This document shows positions 25,876 through 35,155 of a stretch of 64,000 nt of DNA, piece after piece. Source of the DNA: an uncultured Mollicutes bacterium. Its GTDB lineage: Bacteria > Bacillota_I > Bacilli_A > RFN20 > CAG-288. The DNA lies in contig UQDS01000005.1 of the NCBI GenBank assembly GCA_900539865.1, forward strand, positions 1-64,000, read 5' to 3'. How positions within the stretch are numbered: the first letter of the stretch is position 1; every line of letters starts with the position of its first letter. The notes below the pieces were generated by a model that had not been told where the DNA came from, searched no databases, and saw only the letters and a list, made by a program, of their open reading frames with translations. The position numbers and the translations under genes were made by a program.

Positions 25876-27273
25876 ATGAAAATTTCAAACGAAAATGCTA
25901 TTGCTATTTTAAATTCTGCCTTAGCTACCGGCGCAGACTATGCGGAAATCTATTATCAAGATAATCGCACGCATAAATATTCCAGACGATATCACAAGGT
26001 TTTTGCTGTCAACAGCGGTAGAACCTGTGGTTTCGGTATCCGTATCTTAAAAGAAAATCAGGTCGTTTATGGATATACATCAGACCCATCTTTTGAAGCT
26101 TTAAATGAACTTGCTTTATCCTTATCTCTCGGTTTTGAGGGAGAAAGAATTAAGACAGTAGAAAAATTAGAAGAAAAGAAATTCGAAAATCCTAACCCGA
26201 TTAAGATTCCTCATAGCGCGTGGACTACAGAGGAAAAACTCTCTTATTTAGAAAAAGGCGAACAAGAAGCTTATGCTGTATCAAGCCAAGTTCAAGATGT
26301 AGTCACCTCTCTCATGGAAGAAGATGAACATGTTGAAATTTACAATTCGGATGGCGTTTATATCGCCGATGATAGAACCCGTACGCGCATCATGGTTTTG
26401 ACCATTGCAAGCGATGGAAAACAGTTCCAGCAAGATTATGCAGGACCGGGCTTAAGCAAGGGTTTAGAACTTTTAACAGAGCTTGATTACCTTAAGCTTT
26501 GTAGAGAATCCGCTGAGACTGCCGTTGCTTTATTGACTGCAAAAGACGGCCCGAGCGGCGAGCTTCCTGTTGTTTTAGGAAACGATTTTGGCGGTGTCCT
26601 TTTCCACGAAGCCTGCGGTCATCCGTTAGAAGGTTCTTCTATTTGTAAGAACATTTCTCCTTTTGCAGGAAAAGTAGGAGAAATGATTGCTTCCGAAGTG
26701 GTTACTGCGATTGATGACGGTACGATTGAAAGCGCATGGGGAAGTGAATCTGTCGATGATGAAGGTATAAAACCGACAAAGAATATCTTGATTGAAAACG
26801 GTGTTTTGAAGTCTTATATGGTCGACCGTTACACCGCAAGAAGAATCGAAGGTTCTGTTCCGACAGGCAGTTGTCGCCGTGAGAGTTATCGTTATTGTCC
26901 GACAACTCGTATGACAAATACCTATATTGCAAATGGTTCTTCCACCCCGGAAGAAATTATTGCCTCTGTGAAAGAGGGTATCTATTGCAAAGGATTCACT
27001 GGGGGACAAGTTGATCCTTCTACCGATCAATTTATCTTCACAAGCGACGTTGCATATTTGATCAAAGACGGTAAAATCACCGATTTGATCAAACCGGTTT
27101 CTTTAATTGGTTATGGTTATGAAATCTTAAAGAGAATCACCATGGTCGGAAACGATTGTGGAAGAGCGCCTGGTGTTTGCGGTTCTTCTTCCGGCAGTTG
27201 TTTTGTTGAAGTAGGTCAACCGACATTATTAATTTCTAAGATGTTAGTCGGTGGTGCTGGAGGTAATGAGTGA
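25876..27273 (+). CDS. tldD: TldD metalloprotease subunit
   Basis: The 465-residue product has the zinc-protease motif HEACGHPLEG (about residues 244-253), the HExxxH form of TldD, and the C-terminal GQPTLLISKMLVGG segment of the family. TldD/TldE heterodimers cleave unfolded peptides and leader peptides, as known for microcin B17 and CcdA. I chose the ATG at 25876 with GAGG 6 bases upstream; a TTG 12 bases earlier is possible. It overlaps tldE by a base (TGATG). Confidence 0.93.
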   Translation: MKISNENAIAILNSALATGADYAEIYYQDNRTHKYSRRYHKVFAVNSGRTCGFGIRILKENQVVYGYTSDPSFEALNELALSLSLGFEGERIKTVEKLEEKKFENPNPIKIPHSAWTTEEKLSYLEKGEQEAYAVSSQVQDVVTSLMEEDEHVEIYNSDGVYIADDRTRTRIMVLTIASDGKQFQQDYAGPGLSKGLELLTELDYLKLCRESAETAVALLTAKDGPSGELPVVLGNDFGGVLFHEACGHPLEGSSICKNISPFAGKVGEMIASEVVTAIDDGTIESAWGSESVDDEGIKPTKNILIENGVLKSYMVDRYTARRIEGSVPTGSCRRESYRYCPTTRMTNTYIANGSSTPEEIIASVKEGIYCKGFTGGQVDPSTDQFIFTSDVAYLIKDGKITDLIKPVSLIGYGYEILKRITMVGNDCGRAPGVCGSSSGSCFVEVGQPTLLISKMLVGGAGGNE

Positions 27274-28598
27274 TGAAAATCAATACAAAAACCTATTTTG
27301 AGGAAGCGAAGAAGAGAGGCTTAGAGCCTTTTGTGCTTTCTTACTCTACTTCTACTGAGACGAGCGTTTCTGTTTTTAACGGCGAAGTGGAAGCACAGCA
27401 GATCGGTACGACGCAAGACATCAGCGGAAAGGGTATTTTTGAAGGCAAAATCGGTTCTTTTTCTACAGATGCAATCGATGCGGATACTCCGTCATTGTTA
27501 ACAGAAAATGTCTTAAATTCTGCGAAATTTGGTAAAGAAGATAAAGAAGAAAACTTCTTTAAAGGTGGTTTGGAATATAAGAAAGCAGAAACTGATCTTC
27601 CTGATTTTAAACCGGCGACCTTAAAAGAAATTCGCACTTTTGCATTAGAACTTTGCAAAAAAGTGCAAGAACGTGACCCCCGTATTAGCAAAACCGACAT
27701 TTCTATTTCTATGGTTTCTGCAGAGTCTCATTATGAAAACAGCTATGGAGTTTTTTGTGAAGATTCCGCCAAGACATATTTTGGTTATATCAGTGTTGTC
27801 TGCGAGGATGAAACAAAAGAACCCCGTTCCGGAGGTTGGTCTTTCCGTTCTTTCCACTCTTTAGATGATTTAGCAAAAGAAGCAGAGAAAGTGATCGATT
27901 TAGCGGTTCACAGCGCAGTCGACTTCTTCAATACAAAGCCTTGCAAGAGCAAAAAATATAAAGCGGTTCTCGCTCCTTCTTGCGTAGCAAGTCTTATGCC
28001 GTTTTACATGAGTCAACTCAACGCAAAATCCGTGCACAAGCACCTTTCTGTCTTTGAAAATAAAGTGGATGAAAAAATCATGTCGGATTGTATCACCATT
28101 GAACATACTCCTCATATCACATCTACAGGAAGTTCTAGCTATGATGCCGATGGCTATCCGACACAAGACTTTACTTTAATCGACAATGGTGTTTTAAAAA
28201 CATACTTCTATTCCGTTGAAACAGCAAATGAAGAGAATAAAAATTCCAATGGTTGCTGTGCCGGAAATGGAAACGGCGGCTATTTTGTCTTATCGTTAAA
28301 GCCTGGAACGAAAACACAAGAAGAACTCTTTGAAACGATGCAAGAAGGCATTTATATCACAGAAATCTCCGGTCTTAATTCTGGCATTAACGATCAGACT
28401 TTAGATTTCTCTCTCCCTTGTCAAGGTTATTTGATTGAAGGTGGAAAGATCGTAAAGGCAGTTTCAATGATCATCTGTGCTGGTAATCTCAAAGAACTCT
28501 TTGAATCCGTCGTTGATGTTGCAAATGATACAAGAAGCCGTGGAGGTATTATCACTCCATCCTTGTTTGTCTCTTCTTTGGCGATTTCCGGAGAATAA
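27273..28598 (+). CDS. tldE: TldE/PmbA protease subunit
   Basis: The 441-residue product is the non-catalytic partner of TldD. It shares the PmbA/TldD fold (FNGEVEAQQIGTTQDISGKG near the N-terminus and a C-terminal CAGNLKELFESVVDVAND segment) but lacks the HExxxH zinc motif. GGAGG lies 9 bases before ATG 27273. The order lipase-like, ABC ATPase, ABC permease, tldD, tldE, all on one strand with little spacing, implies one operon that ends at a strong terminator. Confidence 0.9.
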   Translation: MKINTKTYFEEAKKRGLEPFVLSYSTSTETSVSVFNGEVEAQQIGTTQDISGKGIFEGKIGSFSTDAIDADTPSLLTENVLNSAKFGKEDKEENFFKGGLEYKKAETDLPDFKPATLKEIRTFALELCKKVQERDPRISKTDISISMVSAESHYENSYGVFCEDSAKTYFGYISVVCEDETKEPRSGGWSFRSFHSLDDLAKEAEKVIDLAVHSAVDFFNTKPCKSKKYKAVLAPSCVASLMPFYMSQLNAKSVHKHLSVFENKVDEKIMSDCITIEHTPHITSTGSSSYDADGYPTQDFTLIDNGVLKTYFYSVETANEENKNSNGCCAGNGNGGYFVLSLKPGTKTQEELFETMQEGIYITEISGLNSGINDQTLDFSLPCQGYLIEGGKIVKAVSMIICAGNLKELFESVVDVANDTRSRGGIITPSLFVSSLAISGE

Positions 28599-28610
28599 AA
28601 TCACTTATAA

Positions 28611-28655
28611 AAAAAGGTACCTGTTTCTCATATACAGAGATAAGGTACCTTTTTA
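28611..28655 (+). terminator. Terminator of the tldDE operon
   Basis: AAAAAGGTACC pairs with GGTACCTTTTT, with an inner TCTC/GAGA pair in the loop, followed by T residues. It lies 12 bases past the tldE stop. Confidence 0.9.
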
Positions 28656-28866
28656 TATGAAAATTGTTAGAAAAAGTAAAAAAATATAAATTAGAATTTG
28701 ATTTTTTTGAAAAAAAGTAGAAACTAAGATAAAAAAGTTTTAAATTTATTCTCTATTTATAAACGAAAATTAATTTTAAATTAAATTTGTAGTCCTAGTA
28801 AATCGGCTTATGATGAAAGCAAATATTTATCTTGAACTTGGATGATGGAGAGTGCTTTATAACTAG

Positions 28867-29520
28867 TTAAATATCAAGTTTGTTAAATCTTTTTATTGAC
28901 CAACGAAGCGAAAAAACAGTCATTAATATAAAGACAAGGGCGCTAGCAACAAGAACTCCTACTTGTAAACCGATGTGCGTAAATCCAAAGGTGTTCAAAG
29001 CAGAAAGCTCTGGAATGTGAAAGAGAGTTTCACCAAGACAAATGATGAGAAAAACAACAATAATAAAGGTGACGAAGGGTTTTGCAAACTTGTAAGCTGT
29101 TTTGAAAAAACCACCGACAAAGATCAAATTAAAAAATCCTAAAATAAGCAGTACAAAGCCAAGATATACAAAGTTGGCGTTCATCAAAAAGTTATTTCTA
29201 TAGATTTCAGCATCGGATAATACTGTCATGCGAACTAGCACGGGGATGGATGTTAAAATGAAGAAACACGATTCTATCAAAATACAAAAGGCATATTTTG
29301 CTTTCACAATGTCGCTTTTCGCAACGGGTAAAAGAGCAGTATAGGTAATGTCGTTTGCTTCTCTCATATGCTGAAAGGTTTGAAAAATCCCCAGGCAGAC
29401 AAAAAAGGAACCAATCAATATAGGATAACCTGGCAAAAAAGCCATCAATCCAAAAGCGATAAATAAGTAAGAAAGAGGAGAAGCAGCAAGCATCATTTCT
29501 TTTTTTAATAGTTTTTTCAT
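28867..29520 (-). CDS. ABC-2 type permease
   Basis: The 217-residue protein has six membrane segments (near residues 15-33, 36-50, 75-97, 115-137, 145-165 and 180-208) and little else, fitting the small ABC-2 permeases that pair with BcrA-like ATPases. It overlaps the upstream ATPase gene by 4 bases. About 270 AT-rich bases without a gene separate it from tldE. Substrate unknown. Confidence 0.8.
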   Translation of the reverse strand: MKKLLKKEMMLAASPLSYLFIAFGLMAFLPGYPILIGSFFVCLGIFQTFQHMREANDITYTALLPVAKSDIVKAKYAFCILIESCFFILTSIPVLVRMTVLSDAEIYRNNFLMNANFVYLGFVLLILGFFNLIFVGGFFKTAYKFAKPFVTFIIVVFLIICLGETLFHIPELSALNTFGFTHIGLQVGVLVASALVFILMTVFSLRWSIKRFNKLDI

Positions 29521-30236
29521 ACTTTTTCTTCCTTTTCCATGCGCAAGATCGCTTCTTCTAATGTTTCACCTTTTTTGTAGTATTTATCATAAAAATTGTC
29601 TTTAGAGCAGTTTGTAATCATTTTTCCTTTTCTTATGTAAATAATATCATCTGCGCATTTTTCAATATCTGAAGTGATATGTGTTGAAAATAATATGGAA
29701 ACACCCCTGTTTTTTAATTCGATAAACAGATCGAGGAGTTCATCTCTAGAAAAAGGATCGAGTCCGCTTGTCGGTTCATCCAAAATGAGAATCTCTGCCT
29801 TATGAGAAAGAGCAAGAAGAAGATTGAATTTAACCTTCATTCCTTCCGAAAGTTCACAAGGCATTTTGTTTTCATCCAACGAAAATAGTTCAAGATACTC
29901 TTTATAGGAAGCATCATCCCAGTTCTGGTAAAAAGTTTTTGTTATGGAAACAATATGCTTGATTTTCTTCTTCGGATAATAATTGATTGCCCCGGTAGAA
30001 AACCCAATGCGTTGTTTGATTTCTCTCTCATGTTCAAAAAGAGGTAGTCCAAAGTAACAAATTTCTCCACAATCGGGATGCACGAATCCTAAAATAGACT
30101 TAATTGTGGTAGTTTTTCCAGATCCGTTTTTCCCAATAAATCCGATAATTTTTCCGGCGTTCAATTCAAAAGAAATGTTTGACAGCTCAAAAGATGAATA
30201 AGATTTGCTTAAATTTTTAATATTGCCAAGCACCAT
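29517..30236 (-). CDS. ABC transporter ATP-binding protein
   Basis: The 239-residue product has Walker A GKNGSGKTTT (about residues 34-43), a variant signature LSEGMKVKFN (about 129), Walker B ILILDEPTSGLDP (about 150) and an H-loop STHITSD. The signature LSEGM in place of LSGGQ is common in BcrA/YtrB-like exporters. The start shares a base with the stop of the AbrB-type gene upstream (TAATG), so the three genes form a coupled operon. Confidence 0.92.
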   Translation of the reverse strand: MVLGNIKNLSKSYSSFELSNISFELNAGKIIGFIGKNGSGKTTTIKSILGFVHPDCGEICYFGLPLFEHEREIKQRIGFSTGAINYYPKKKIKHIVSITKTFYQNWDDASYKEYLELFSLDENKMPCELSEGMKVKFNLLLALSHKAEILILDEPTSGLDPFSRDELLDLFIELKNRGVSILFSTHITSDIEKCADDIIYIRKGKMITNCSKDNFYDKYYKKGETLEEAILRMEKEEKV

Positions 30237-30451
30237 TATTTTTCTTCCTCAGAAGTTTCAAATACAGCTGTGGCAAATTGAGAGAAAAACGTTTTGGGAG
30301 GGATTGCAATTCCTTTCTCCTCATCTCCTAAAATTATCAATGTGTCTCCGGGTTTGATATCGAAGATTTCTCTCGCTTGTTTTGGAATAACAATCTGTCC
30401 TTTTTCTCCTACGATAGCAGTCCAAGCGTATTTTCCTTTTGGTGCAGCCAT
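30236..30451 (-). CDS. AbrB/SpoVT-type transcription factor
   Basis: The 71-residue protein consists of one SpoVT-AbrB swapped-hairpin domain: AIVGEKGQIVIPKQAREIFD then IKPGDTLIILG. Such proteins bind DNA as dimers. It heads the operon with an ABC exporter and has a consensus promoter overlapped by an inverted repeat, so autoregulation is likely. AAAGGAGG lies 8 bases before the ATG. Antitoxin MazE-type proteins share the fold, but no toxin gene is present. Confidence 0.88.
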   Translation of the reverse strand: MAAPKGKYAWTAIVGEKGQIVIPKQAREIFDIKPGDTLIILGDEEKGIAIPPKTFFSQFATAVFETSEEEK

Positions 30452-30469
30452 AGAAAGACCTCCTTTAAA

Positions 30470-30518
30470 AAGTATGAAATGTATAACAAATCATACTTGA
30501 ATTACCTTAATTTGTCAA
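30470..30518 (-). promoter_or_regulatory. Consensus promoter with operator for the AbrB-ABC operon
   Basis: On the minus strand TTGACA (30513-30518) and TATGAT (30490-30495) are spaced by exactly 17 bases. The inverted repeat AAGTATG-N15-CATACTT (30470-30498) covers the -10 box and start-site region, the expected position of a repressor site for the first gene of this operon. Confidence 0.75.
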
Positions 30519-31043
30519 GATATTCTCGCAAGACTAAGTCCTTTTTCTGTTTTAAAATAGATAGAATTTCCCAAAAATGTCATGTAAAAAAAGATGAAAA
30601 GAAGGAAAAAATTGTTAAAAAAGATCTCGTTTCTTTCTTTTATTTCATTCATTTTTCGGATTTGTAATATCTTTTTTTCTTTTTGAAGGCCTTCAGTTTT
30701 AAACGGTTGTTTATATCTTTGAAAATGATTCTAGAAGTAATATATTTTTCTTTTCTGTTGATTTATGTTTAATATTTATAATGAAAAAAAGAAAATATAA
30801 TCATCTATAAAAATATGATAAAAACAAAATTAACTAAATAACCAATTTGTTTTAATGATTAGGAAATTTGAATTTCTTTTGACATCTTCTTCTTTTTGGG
30901 ACGAACATTTTAAGAAAACAATAAATTTAACAGGAAAGACAGCTGTGTAACTTTCGCCTTTTAAACTTGTTATTTTATATATATATATTTATAATATATG
31001 AGCTTATTTATAAGCCAAATAGTGTTTTTAATTGAGGTGAAAT
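30519..31043. other. Gene-free AT-rich region upstream of secG
   Basis: No open frame with coding character or ribosome site is visible on either strand. A promoter with TTGTTA (30967-30972) and TATAAT (30990-30995) spaced by 17 bases faces secG, and a short hairpin GCTTATTTATAAGC (31002-31015) falls in the predicted leader. The rest is homopolymer-rich with no recognised element. Confidence 0.55.
30967..30995 (+). promoter_or_regulatory. Promoter of secG-rnr-smpB
   Basis: TTGTTA and TATAAT are separated by 17 bases, with the secG start about 50 bases downstream. Confidence 0.6.
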
Positions 31044-31277
31044 ATGGGTACATCAGCAGCAGAAATTGTATTATTGGTTTTATCCTTCATCATGATTGGT
31101 GTTGTCTTGCTCCAGTCGGGTAAATCTCAAGGTGCTTCTAGCGCCGTTATGGGTGGTAATAGAATGAATATCTTTACCAGAACCAAGGAGAGAGGTGCAG
31201 ACAAGATCATGACGATCATCACCGCAGTCCTCACTGTCGCGTTCTTCGTCACCGCCATCTTAGCAAATTACTTGTGA
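31044..31277 (+). CDS. secG: Protein translocase subunit SecG
   Basis: The 77-residue protein has two transmembrane helices (about residues 6-22 and 55-75) separated by the conserved loop VVLLQSGKSQGASSAVMGG (about 20-38). It is the accessory subunit of the SecYEG channel. The order secG-rnr-smpB is a classic Firmicutes operon and confirms the call. Confidence 0.95.
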   Translation: MGTSAAEIVLLVLSFIMIGVVLLQSGKSQGASSAVMGGNRMNIFTRTKERGADKIMTIITAVLTVAFFVTAILANYL

Positions 31278-31343
31278 TAAACGGGGGCCTTTTATACTAG
31301 GCTCCTTTCATTTTTTTAAGAATATAGAAAAGAGAGAATAAAC

Positions 31344-34184
31344 ATGAAAGAAAACAAAATTCTCACGTTGCTGAATGGAAAGCAACTCAGCTTCAACGCA
31401 CTCTTGGAAAAGGCAGAGTGCTTTACCTCGTTTGAAAAAGAGGAAATGGAAAAAGATCTTACTTCCTTGATGGATGAAGGTCTCGTCGGAAAGAAAAACA
31501 GCTTTTATTTTCTTTTGGCTGACGCCGGATTATTTTTAGCAAAAGTCACAGTTAAGAATAGAAATTTTGTCATTCTTACGGATGTCGCTACCGGAGAAGA
31601 ACATAAGATTTCCGGATATGAGAGCGATCAGCTTTTGATTGGAGATCTTGTCTATGCAAGAGAATTCCAAAAGAATATTTTCCATTGTACAGAATATTAC
31701 AAACCGACTACTTCTTTGAAAGGTTACTACTCTTTGGATCATAACGGCCAAGATATCCTTTCTGTTGAATACTTAAATTCTTGCGGAAAGAAAGTCATGA
31801 TTGTCGACGTCGATGAAGATTTAAAGGGACAGTTGAATCAGGGCGATTTGATTTTGGGCGATATTCTCTCATTCAATGACAATATCATCAAAGTGAAAGC
31901 GAAAGAACTTTTAGTTAAAGCGAGTGATGTTGGCTCGGATATTTCGATGATTATTTCGGAAGCGGGAGCTCCGCTTACGTTTCCTAAAAATGTCATCGAT
32001 GAAGTAAAGAGCATTCCAAGCGAAGTCACTAGCCATGATAAAGAAGGAAGAAAAGACTTCACAAACGATTGTGTAATCACAATTGATGGCGATGACGCAC
32101 ACGATTTTGACGATGCTGTTTTTGCGACTCGTTTGGGCGGCGGTTATCAAGTTACGGTTCATATCGCTGATGTCACTGAATATGTAAAACCCGGTCGTCC
32201 GTTAGACCGTGAGGCAATCAGCCGAGGAACTTCTATCTATGTTGCTGATCGCGTTGTCCCCATGCTTCCATTTGAACTTTCTAACGGCATTTGTTCTTTA
32301 AATCCAGATGTAGAAAGATTGACACTTTCTGTTGTCATGGATGTCGATAGTATGGGTAATGTCTTCCACAGCGAAGTTTACCGCGGTGTCATCCGTTCCC
32401 ATGCAAGACTCACTTATTCTCAGGTCAATGACTTCTTCAAAGGAGTTGATGTCGGCTTTTCTAACGATGTTAAGGACGTGGTGAATATTCTTCATGAAGT
32501 CTCGTTGAAGATCCGCCGCAGAAGAACGTTGCAAGGCGCAATGAAGTTGGATTCTACCGAATTAAAGTTCCGCTTGGATGAAGAAGGAATGCCGACAGAA
32601 GTAATCAAGTGCAAACAGGGACCTTCAGAAGAAATGATTGAAGATCTTATGATCCTTGCAAACTGTGCTGTAGCGACATTGCTCCGTCAGAGCGATGTTC
32701 CGGTTTTATACCGTGTTCATGAAAATCCACCCATGGAGAAACTTTCTACTTTCCGCGATTATTTAAAGAAAGTTCGCTTGCTTAAAAATTTCCCTAAGAC
32801 CGAAAATCTTTCGGGTGCGAGACTCAACGATTTCTTAGCCTCTATTGAGGATGGCAACCTCCGTGAATCCGTTGCTTATATGATGTTGCGCGCTCTTGCA
32901 AAAGCGCGTTATTCTCCCGAAGAAATCGGTCATTTCGGCTTGGCGGAAATGGAATATTGTCACTTCACTTCTCCGATTCGCCGTTATCCGGATGATATTA
33001 TTCATCGTTTGGTCAAGGACTATATCATCGATAAGAAGCCTTTGGATGGAGAAGAAGTTTATACCTACTTAGAAAAAATGGGTAATCTTTGCTCTTCAGA
33101 AGAAGTGCGCGCCGATAAGATTTCTCGTGAGTGCGATGACTTAGAAAGCGCAAAGTATATGTCTCAGCATATCGGTGAAACATTTGCTAGCAAGGTTACT
33201 GGTATGGTCGGACGCGGTATGTTTGTTGAGACGGAATTGGGTATTGAAGGTTTTGTTCCTTATTATTGTTTACACCAGGATTCCTTCCGCTTTGATGAGA
33301 AAGCCTTTGCGGTTCTTGGAAGAGATACGGAAGAAACATTTACAATCGGCACACCTCTTATGATCACTGTTTTATCCAGCAATCCTAAAACGCGCGAGAT
33401 TGAATTCTGCACACCGGAATTCTATCGTATGCATTGTGTCGATTTGACCGATGAAGAAAGAGAAGATCTTGCCAAGAATGGCATTCGCTATTATCGCGAA
33501 GATAATTATCGTAGAGCGACAGGTCGCTATTTCGATCAAGGAGTTGAAAACATGAGCAATTTCACCAATGAAGAAAATCTTTCCTTCGCCATGAGCAATA
33601 TGGAAGCGAAAGAAGAAATGATGAAAGAAAGACGCAAAGAGAGAGAGGCAGATGAATTTAGACCCACCCCAGAACAGTGGAAAGAGGTGGATGTCATCCG
33701 TGCTGTCCTTGCAAAATATCCTGATGATGAAGAAAAGGTCATCCAGGTTCTTTCCGTGATGGATATCGATGAAGAAGAATATCGTAAGCTTCTTCGTTTC
33801 ACAAAACCCAGAGAGGATAAAGGAGCGCGCGGTGGCCGTTCTGGTCGCGGCGGAAAGTCTTTCGGTGGCCGTTCTGATCGCGGAGGTCGTTCCGGCCGTT
33901 CTTCTTATGGTCATTCGGATCGTTCTTCCGGTGGCCGTGGAGAAAGAAGAGGCGCAGGAAGTGGCCGTCCTTCTAGAGAAGGCTATGGTAAATCCGCTCG
34001 TTCTGGAGGCTCCAGAGGATATTCTTCCTCGTCTAAATTCTCTCGCGGAGATGATCGTGGAGCAAGAAGAGGATCTCGTTCTCCTGAAGGTGGTAAGGGC
34101 CGTTCTTATCGCAGTGAGACCAGAGATGCTACACCGAGAAAGTCTACGCGCAGCGGTTATGGAAAGAAATCCAGAGGTGAGTAA
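31344..34184 (+). CDS. rnr: Ribonuclease R with long RG-rich tail
   Basis: The 946-residue exoribonuclease has an N-terminal winged-helix region, cold-shock OB folds, and the RNB catalytic domain starting near residue 225 with the metal-binding DGDDAHDFDDAV (about 248-259). CHFTSPIRRYPD (about 536) and an S1 domain (about 613-690) follow. A helical, charged region comes next, then a tail from about residue 827 to the end made of Arg, Gly and Ser with many RGG-like units. RNase R degrades structured RNA 3' to 5' and clears non-stop mRNA with tmRNA-SmpB. The tail is far longer than the usual Lys-rich end. Confidence 0.95.
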   Translation: MKENKILTLLNGKQLSFNALLEKAECFTSFEKEEMEKDLTSLMDEGLVGKKNSFYFLLADAGLFLAKVTVKNRNFVILTDVATGEEHKISGYESDQLLIGDLVYAREFQKNIFHCTEYYKPTTSLKGYYSLDHNGQDILSVEYLNSCGKKVMIVDVDEDLKGQLNQGDLILGDILSFNDNIIKVKAKELLVKASDVGSDISMIISEAGAPLTFPKNVIDEVKSIPSEVTSHDKEGRKDFTNDCVITIDGDDAHDFDDAVFATRLGGGYQVTVHIADVTEYVKPGRPLDREAISRGTSIYVADRVVPMLPFELSNGICSLNPDVERLTLSVVMDVDSMGNVFHSEVYRGVIRSHARLTYSQVNDFFKGVDVGFSNDVKDVVNILHEVSLKIRRRRTLQGAMKLDSTELKFRLDEEGMPTEVIKCKQGPSEEMIEDLMILANCAVATLLRQSDVPVLYRVHENPPMEKLSTFRDYLKKVRLLKNFPKTENLSGARLNDFLASIEDGNLRESVAYMMLRALAKARYSPEEIGHFGLAEMEYCHFTSPIRRYPDDIIHRLVKDYIIDKKPLDGEEVYTYLEKMGNLCSSEEVRADKISRECDDLESAKYMSQHIGETFASKVTGMVGRGMFVETELGIEGFVPYYCLHQDSFRFDEKAFAVLGRDTEETFTIGTPLMITVLSSNPKTREIEFCTPEFYRMHCVDLTDEEREDLAKNGIRYYREDNYRRATGRYFDQGVENMSNFTNEENLSFAMSNMEAKEEMMKERRKEREADEFRPTPEQWKEVDVIRAVLAKYPDDEEKVIQVLSVMDIDEEEYRKLLRFTKPREDKGARGGRSGRGGKSFGGRSDRGGRSGRSSYGHSDRSSGGRGERRGAGSGRPSREGYGKSARSGGSRGYSSSSKFSRGDDRGARRGSRSPEGGKGRSYRSETRDATPRKSTRSGYGKKSRGE

Positions 34185-34189
34185 TCACT

Positions 34190-34666
34190 ATGTCAAATAA
34201 AGACTCATTTCCGGGAGAGATACTTCTTTGTACGAATAAGAAAGCATATTTCAATTATTTTCTCTCGGAATTCACAGAATGCGGCATTGAACTGAAGGGC
34301 TCTGAAATCAAAGCCCTTCGTGCAGGTCATTGTTCTCTTGATGATAGCTATGTTATCATCAAGCATGGTGAAGCGTTTGTTCTCAATATGAACATACCGC
34401 TTTACCAAAACAATGGCGTCTTTTCGCATGAACCAACACGAACACGTAAACTTCTTCTTCATAAGAAACAAATCATTGATTTTGCTTATGCGGTGGAAAG
34501 AGATGGTTATACCTTGGTTCCGACAAGAGTCTATATACGTAATGGCAGATGTAAAGTTCAAATTGCCTTAGGTAAAGGTAAGAAAAACTATGATAAACGC
34601 GAGACCATCAAAGAGAGAGAGGATTCTCGTAAAATGGCACGCGTACAAAAAATGCAGAGCCGATAA
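34190..34666 (+). CDS. smpB: SsrA-binding protein SmpB
   Basis: The 158-residue product has the SmpB core: NKKAYFNYF, the GIELKGSEIKALRAGHCSL stretch (about residues 35-53), RTRKLLLHKKQI and LVPTRVYIRNGRCKVQIALGKGKK (about 111-134). The C-terminal basic tail (KMARVQKMQSR) enters the empty mRNA channel. SmpB carries tmRNA to stalled ribosomes; the ssrA gene lies in the same window. It follows rnr by 5 bases. A weak hairpin (34668-34692) ends the operon. Confidence 0.96.
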   Translation: MSNKDSFPGEILLCTNKKAYFNYFLSEFTECGIELKGSEIKALRAGHCSLDDSYVIIKHGEAFVLNMNIPLYQNNGVFSHEPTRTRKLLLHKKQIIDFAYAVERDGYTLVPTRVYIRNGRCKVQIALGKGKKNYDKRETIKEREDSRKMARVQKMQSR

Positions 34667-34667
34667 G

Positions 34668-34692
34668 AAAGAGAAAACATGTGTTTTTCTTT
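34668..34692 (+). terminator. Weak terminator after smpB
   Basis: GAAAACA and TGTTTTTC form a short, AU-rich stem followed by TTTT. Being A-T rich it may only partly stop transcription into the potassium genes downstream. Confidence 0.5.
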
Positions 34693-34724
34693 TAAATGAT
34701 TAGGGGAAAGAAAATCTTGAAACT

Positions 34725-35153
34725 ATGAAAACAAAAAGTAATAAACAGATGATTATCGTCTTAGGAGCTTCCCGCTTTGGAGCAACCATTGCTTCTTTGG
34801 CGTGTGAAGAGGGTACTTATACAGCTATTGTGGATAAAGATGAAAACGCTTTTAAAAAACTTGATAGTTCTTATTCTGGGTTTATTATTCTTGGCGATGC
34901 CACGGATCAAAACGTGTTAGAAAAAGCAAATATTCATCAGGCAAAAGAGGTTGTCATTGCGACAAGCAACGACAATACGAATATCTATCTTGCTTTGATG
35001 ATTGAAAGTTATTATCATCCCGATTCTATCATCGTTCGTCTTCGCGATGAAAAAAAATCAGAATTGCTCAACAAAGATTCGATTCATATCATCTCTACTT
35101 CCAGTCTTTCCATTCAAGCGTATAAGTCAATCAATCAAGCAAAGGAGGATTAA
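34725..35153 (+). CDS. TrkA-N (RCK) domain potassium-channel regulatory protein, first half
   Basis: The 142-residue protein is a single RCK N-terminal domain: the nucleotide-binding IIVLGASRFGATIA (about residues 10-23), an acidic end of the second strand (IVDKDENAF), and a VVIATSNDNTNIYLALM helix. It has no RCK-C domain. Such proteins gate TrkH/KtrB channels in response to bound NAD(H) or ATP. It is followed after 2 bases by a second TrkA-type gene and TrkH, so the two RCK proteins probably act together as a split TrkA. Confidence 0.85.
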   Translation: MKTKSNKQMIIVLGASRFGATIASLACEEGTYTAIVDKDENAFKKLDSSYSGFIILGDATDQNVLEKANIHQAKEVVIATSNDNTNIYLALMIESYYHPDSIIVRLRDEKKSELLNKDSIHIISTSSLSIQAYKSINQAKED

Positions 35154-35155
35154 GG

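Noticed and set aside
30236..30451. MazE-type antitoxin for a toxin-antitoxin pair
   Set aside because: The AbrB-type fold is shared, but the downstream genes are an ABC transporter and no toxin-like gene is present.
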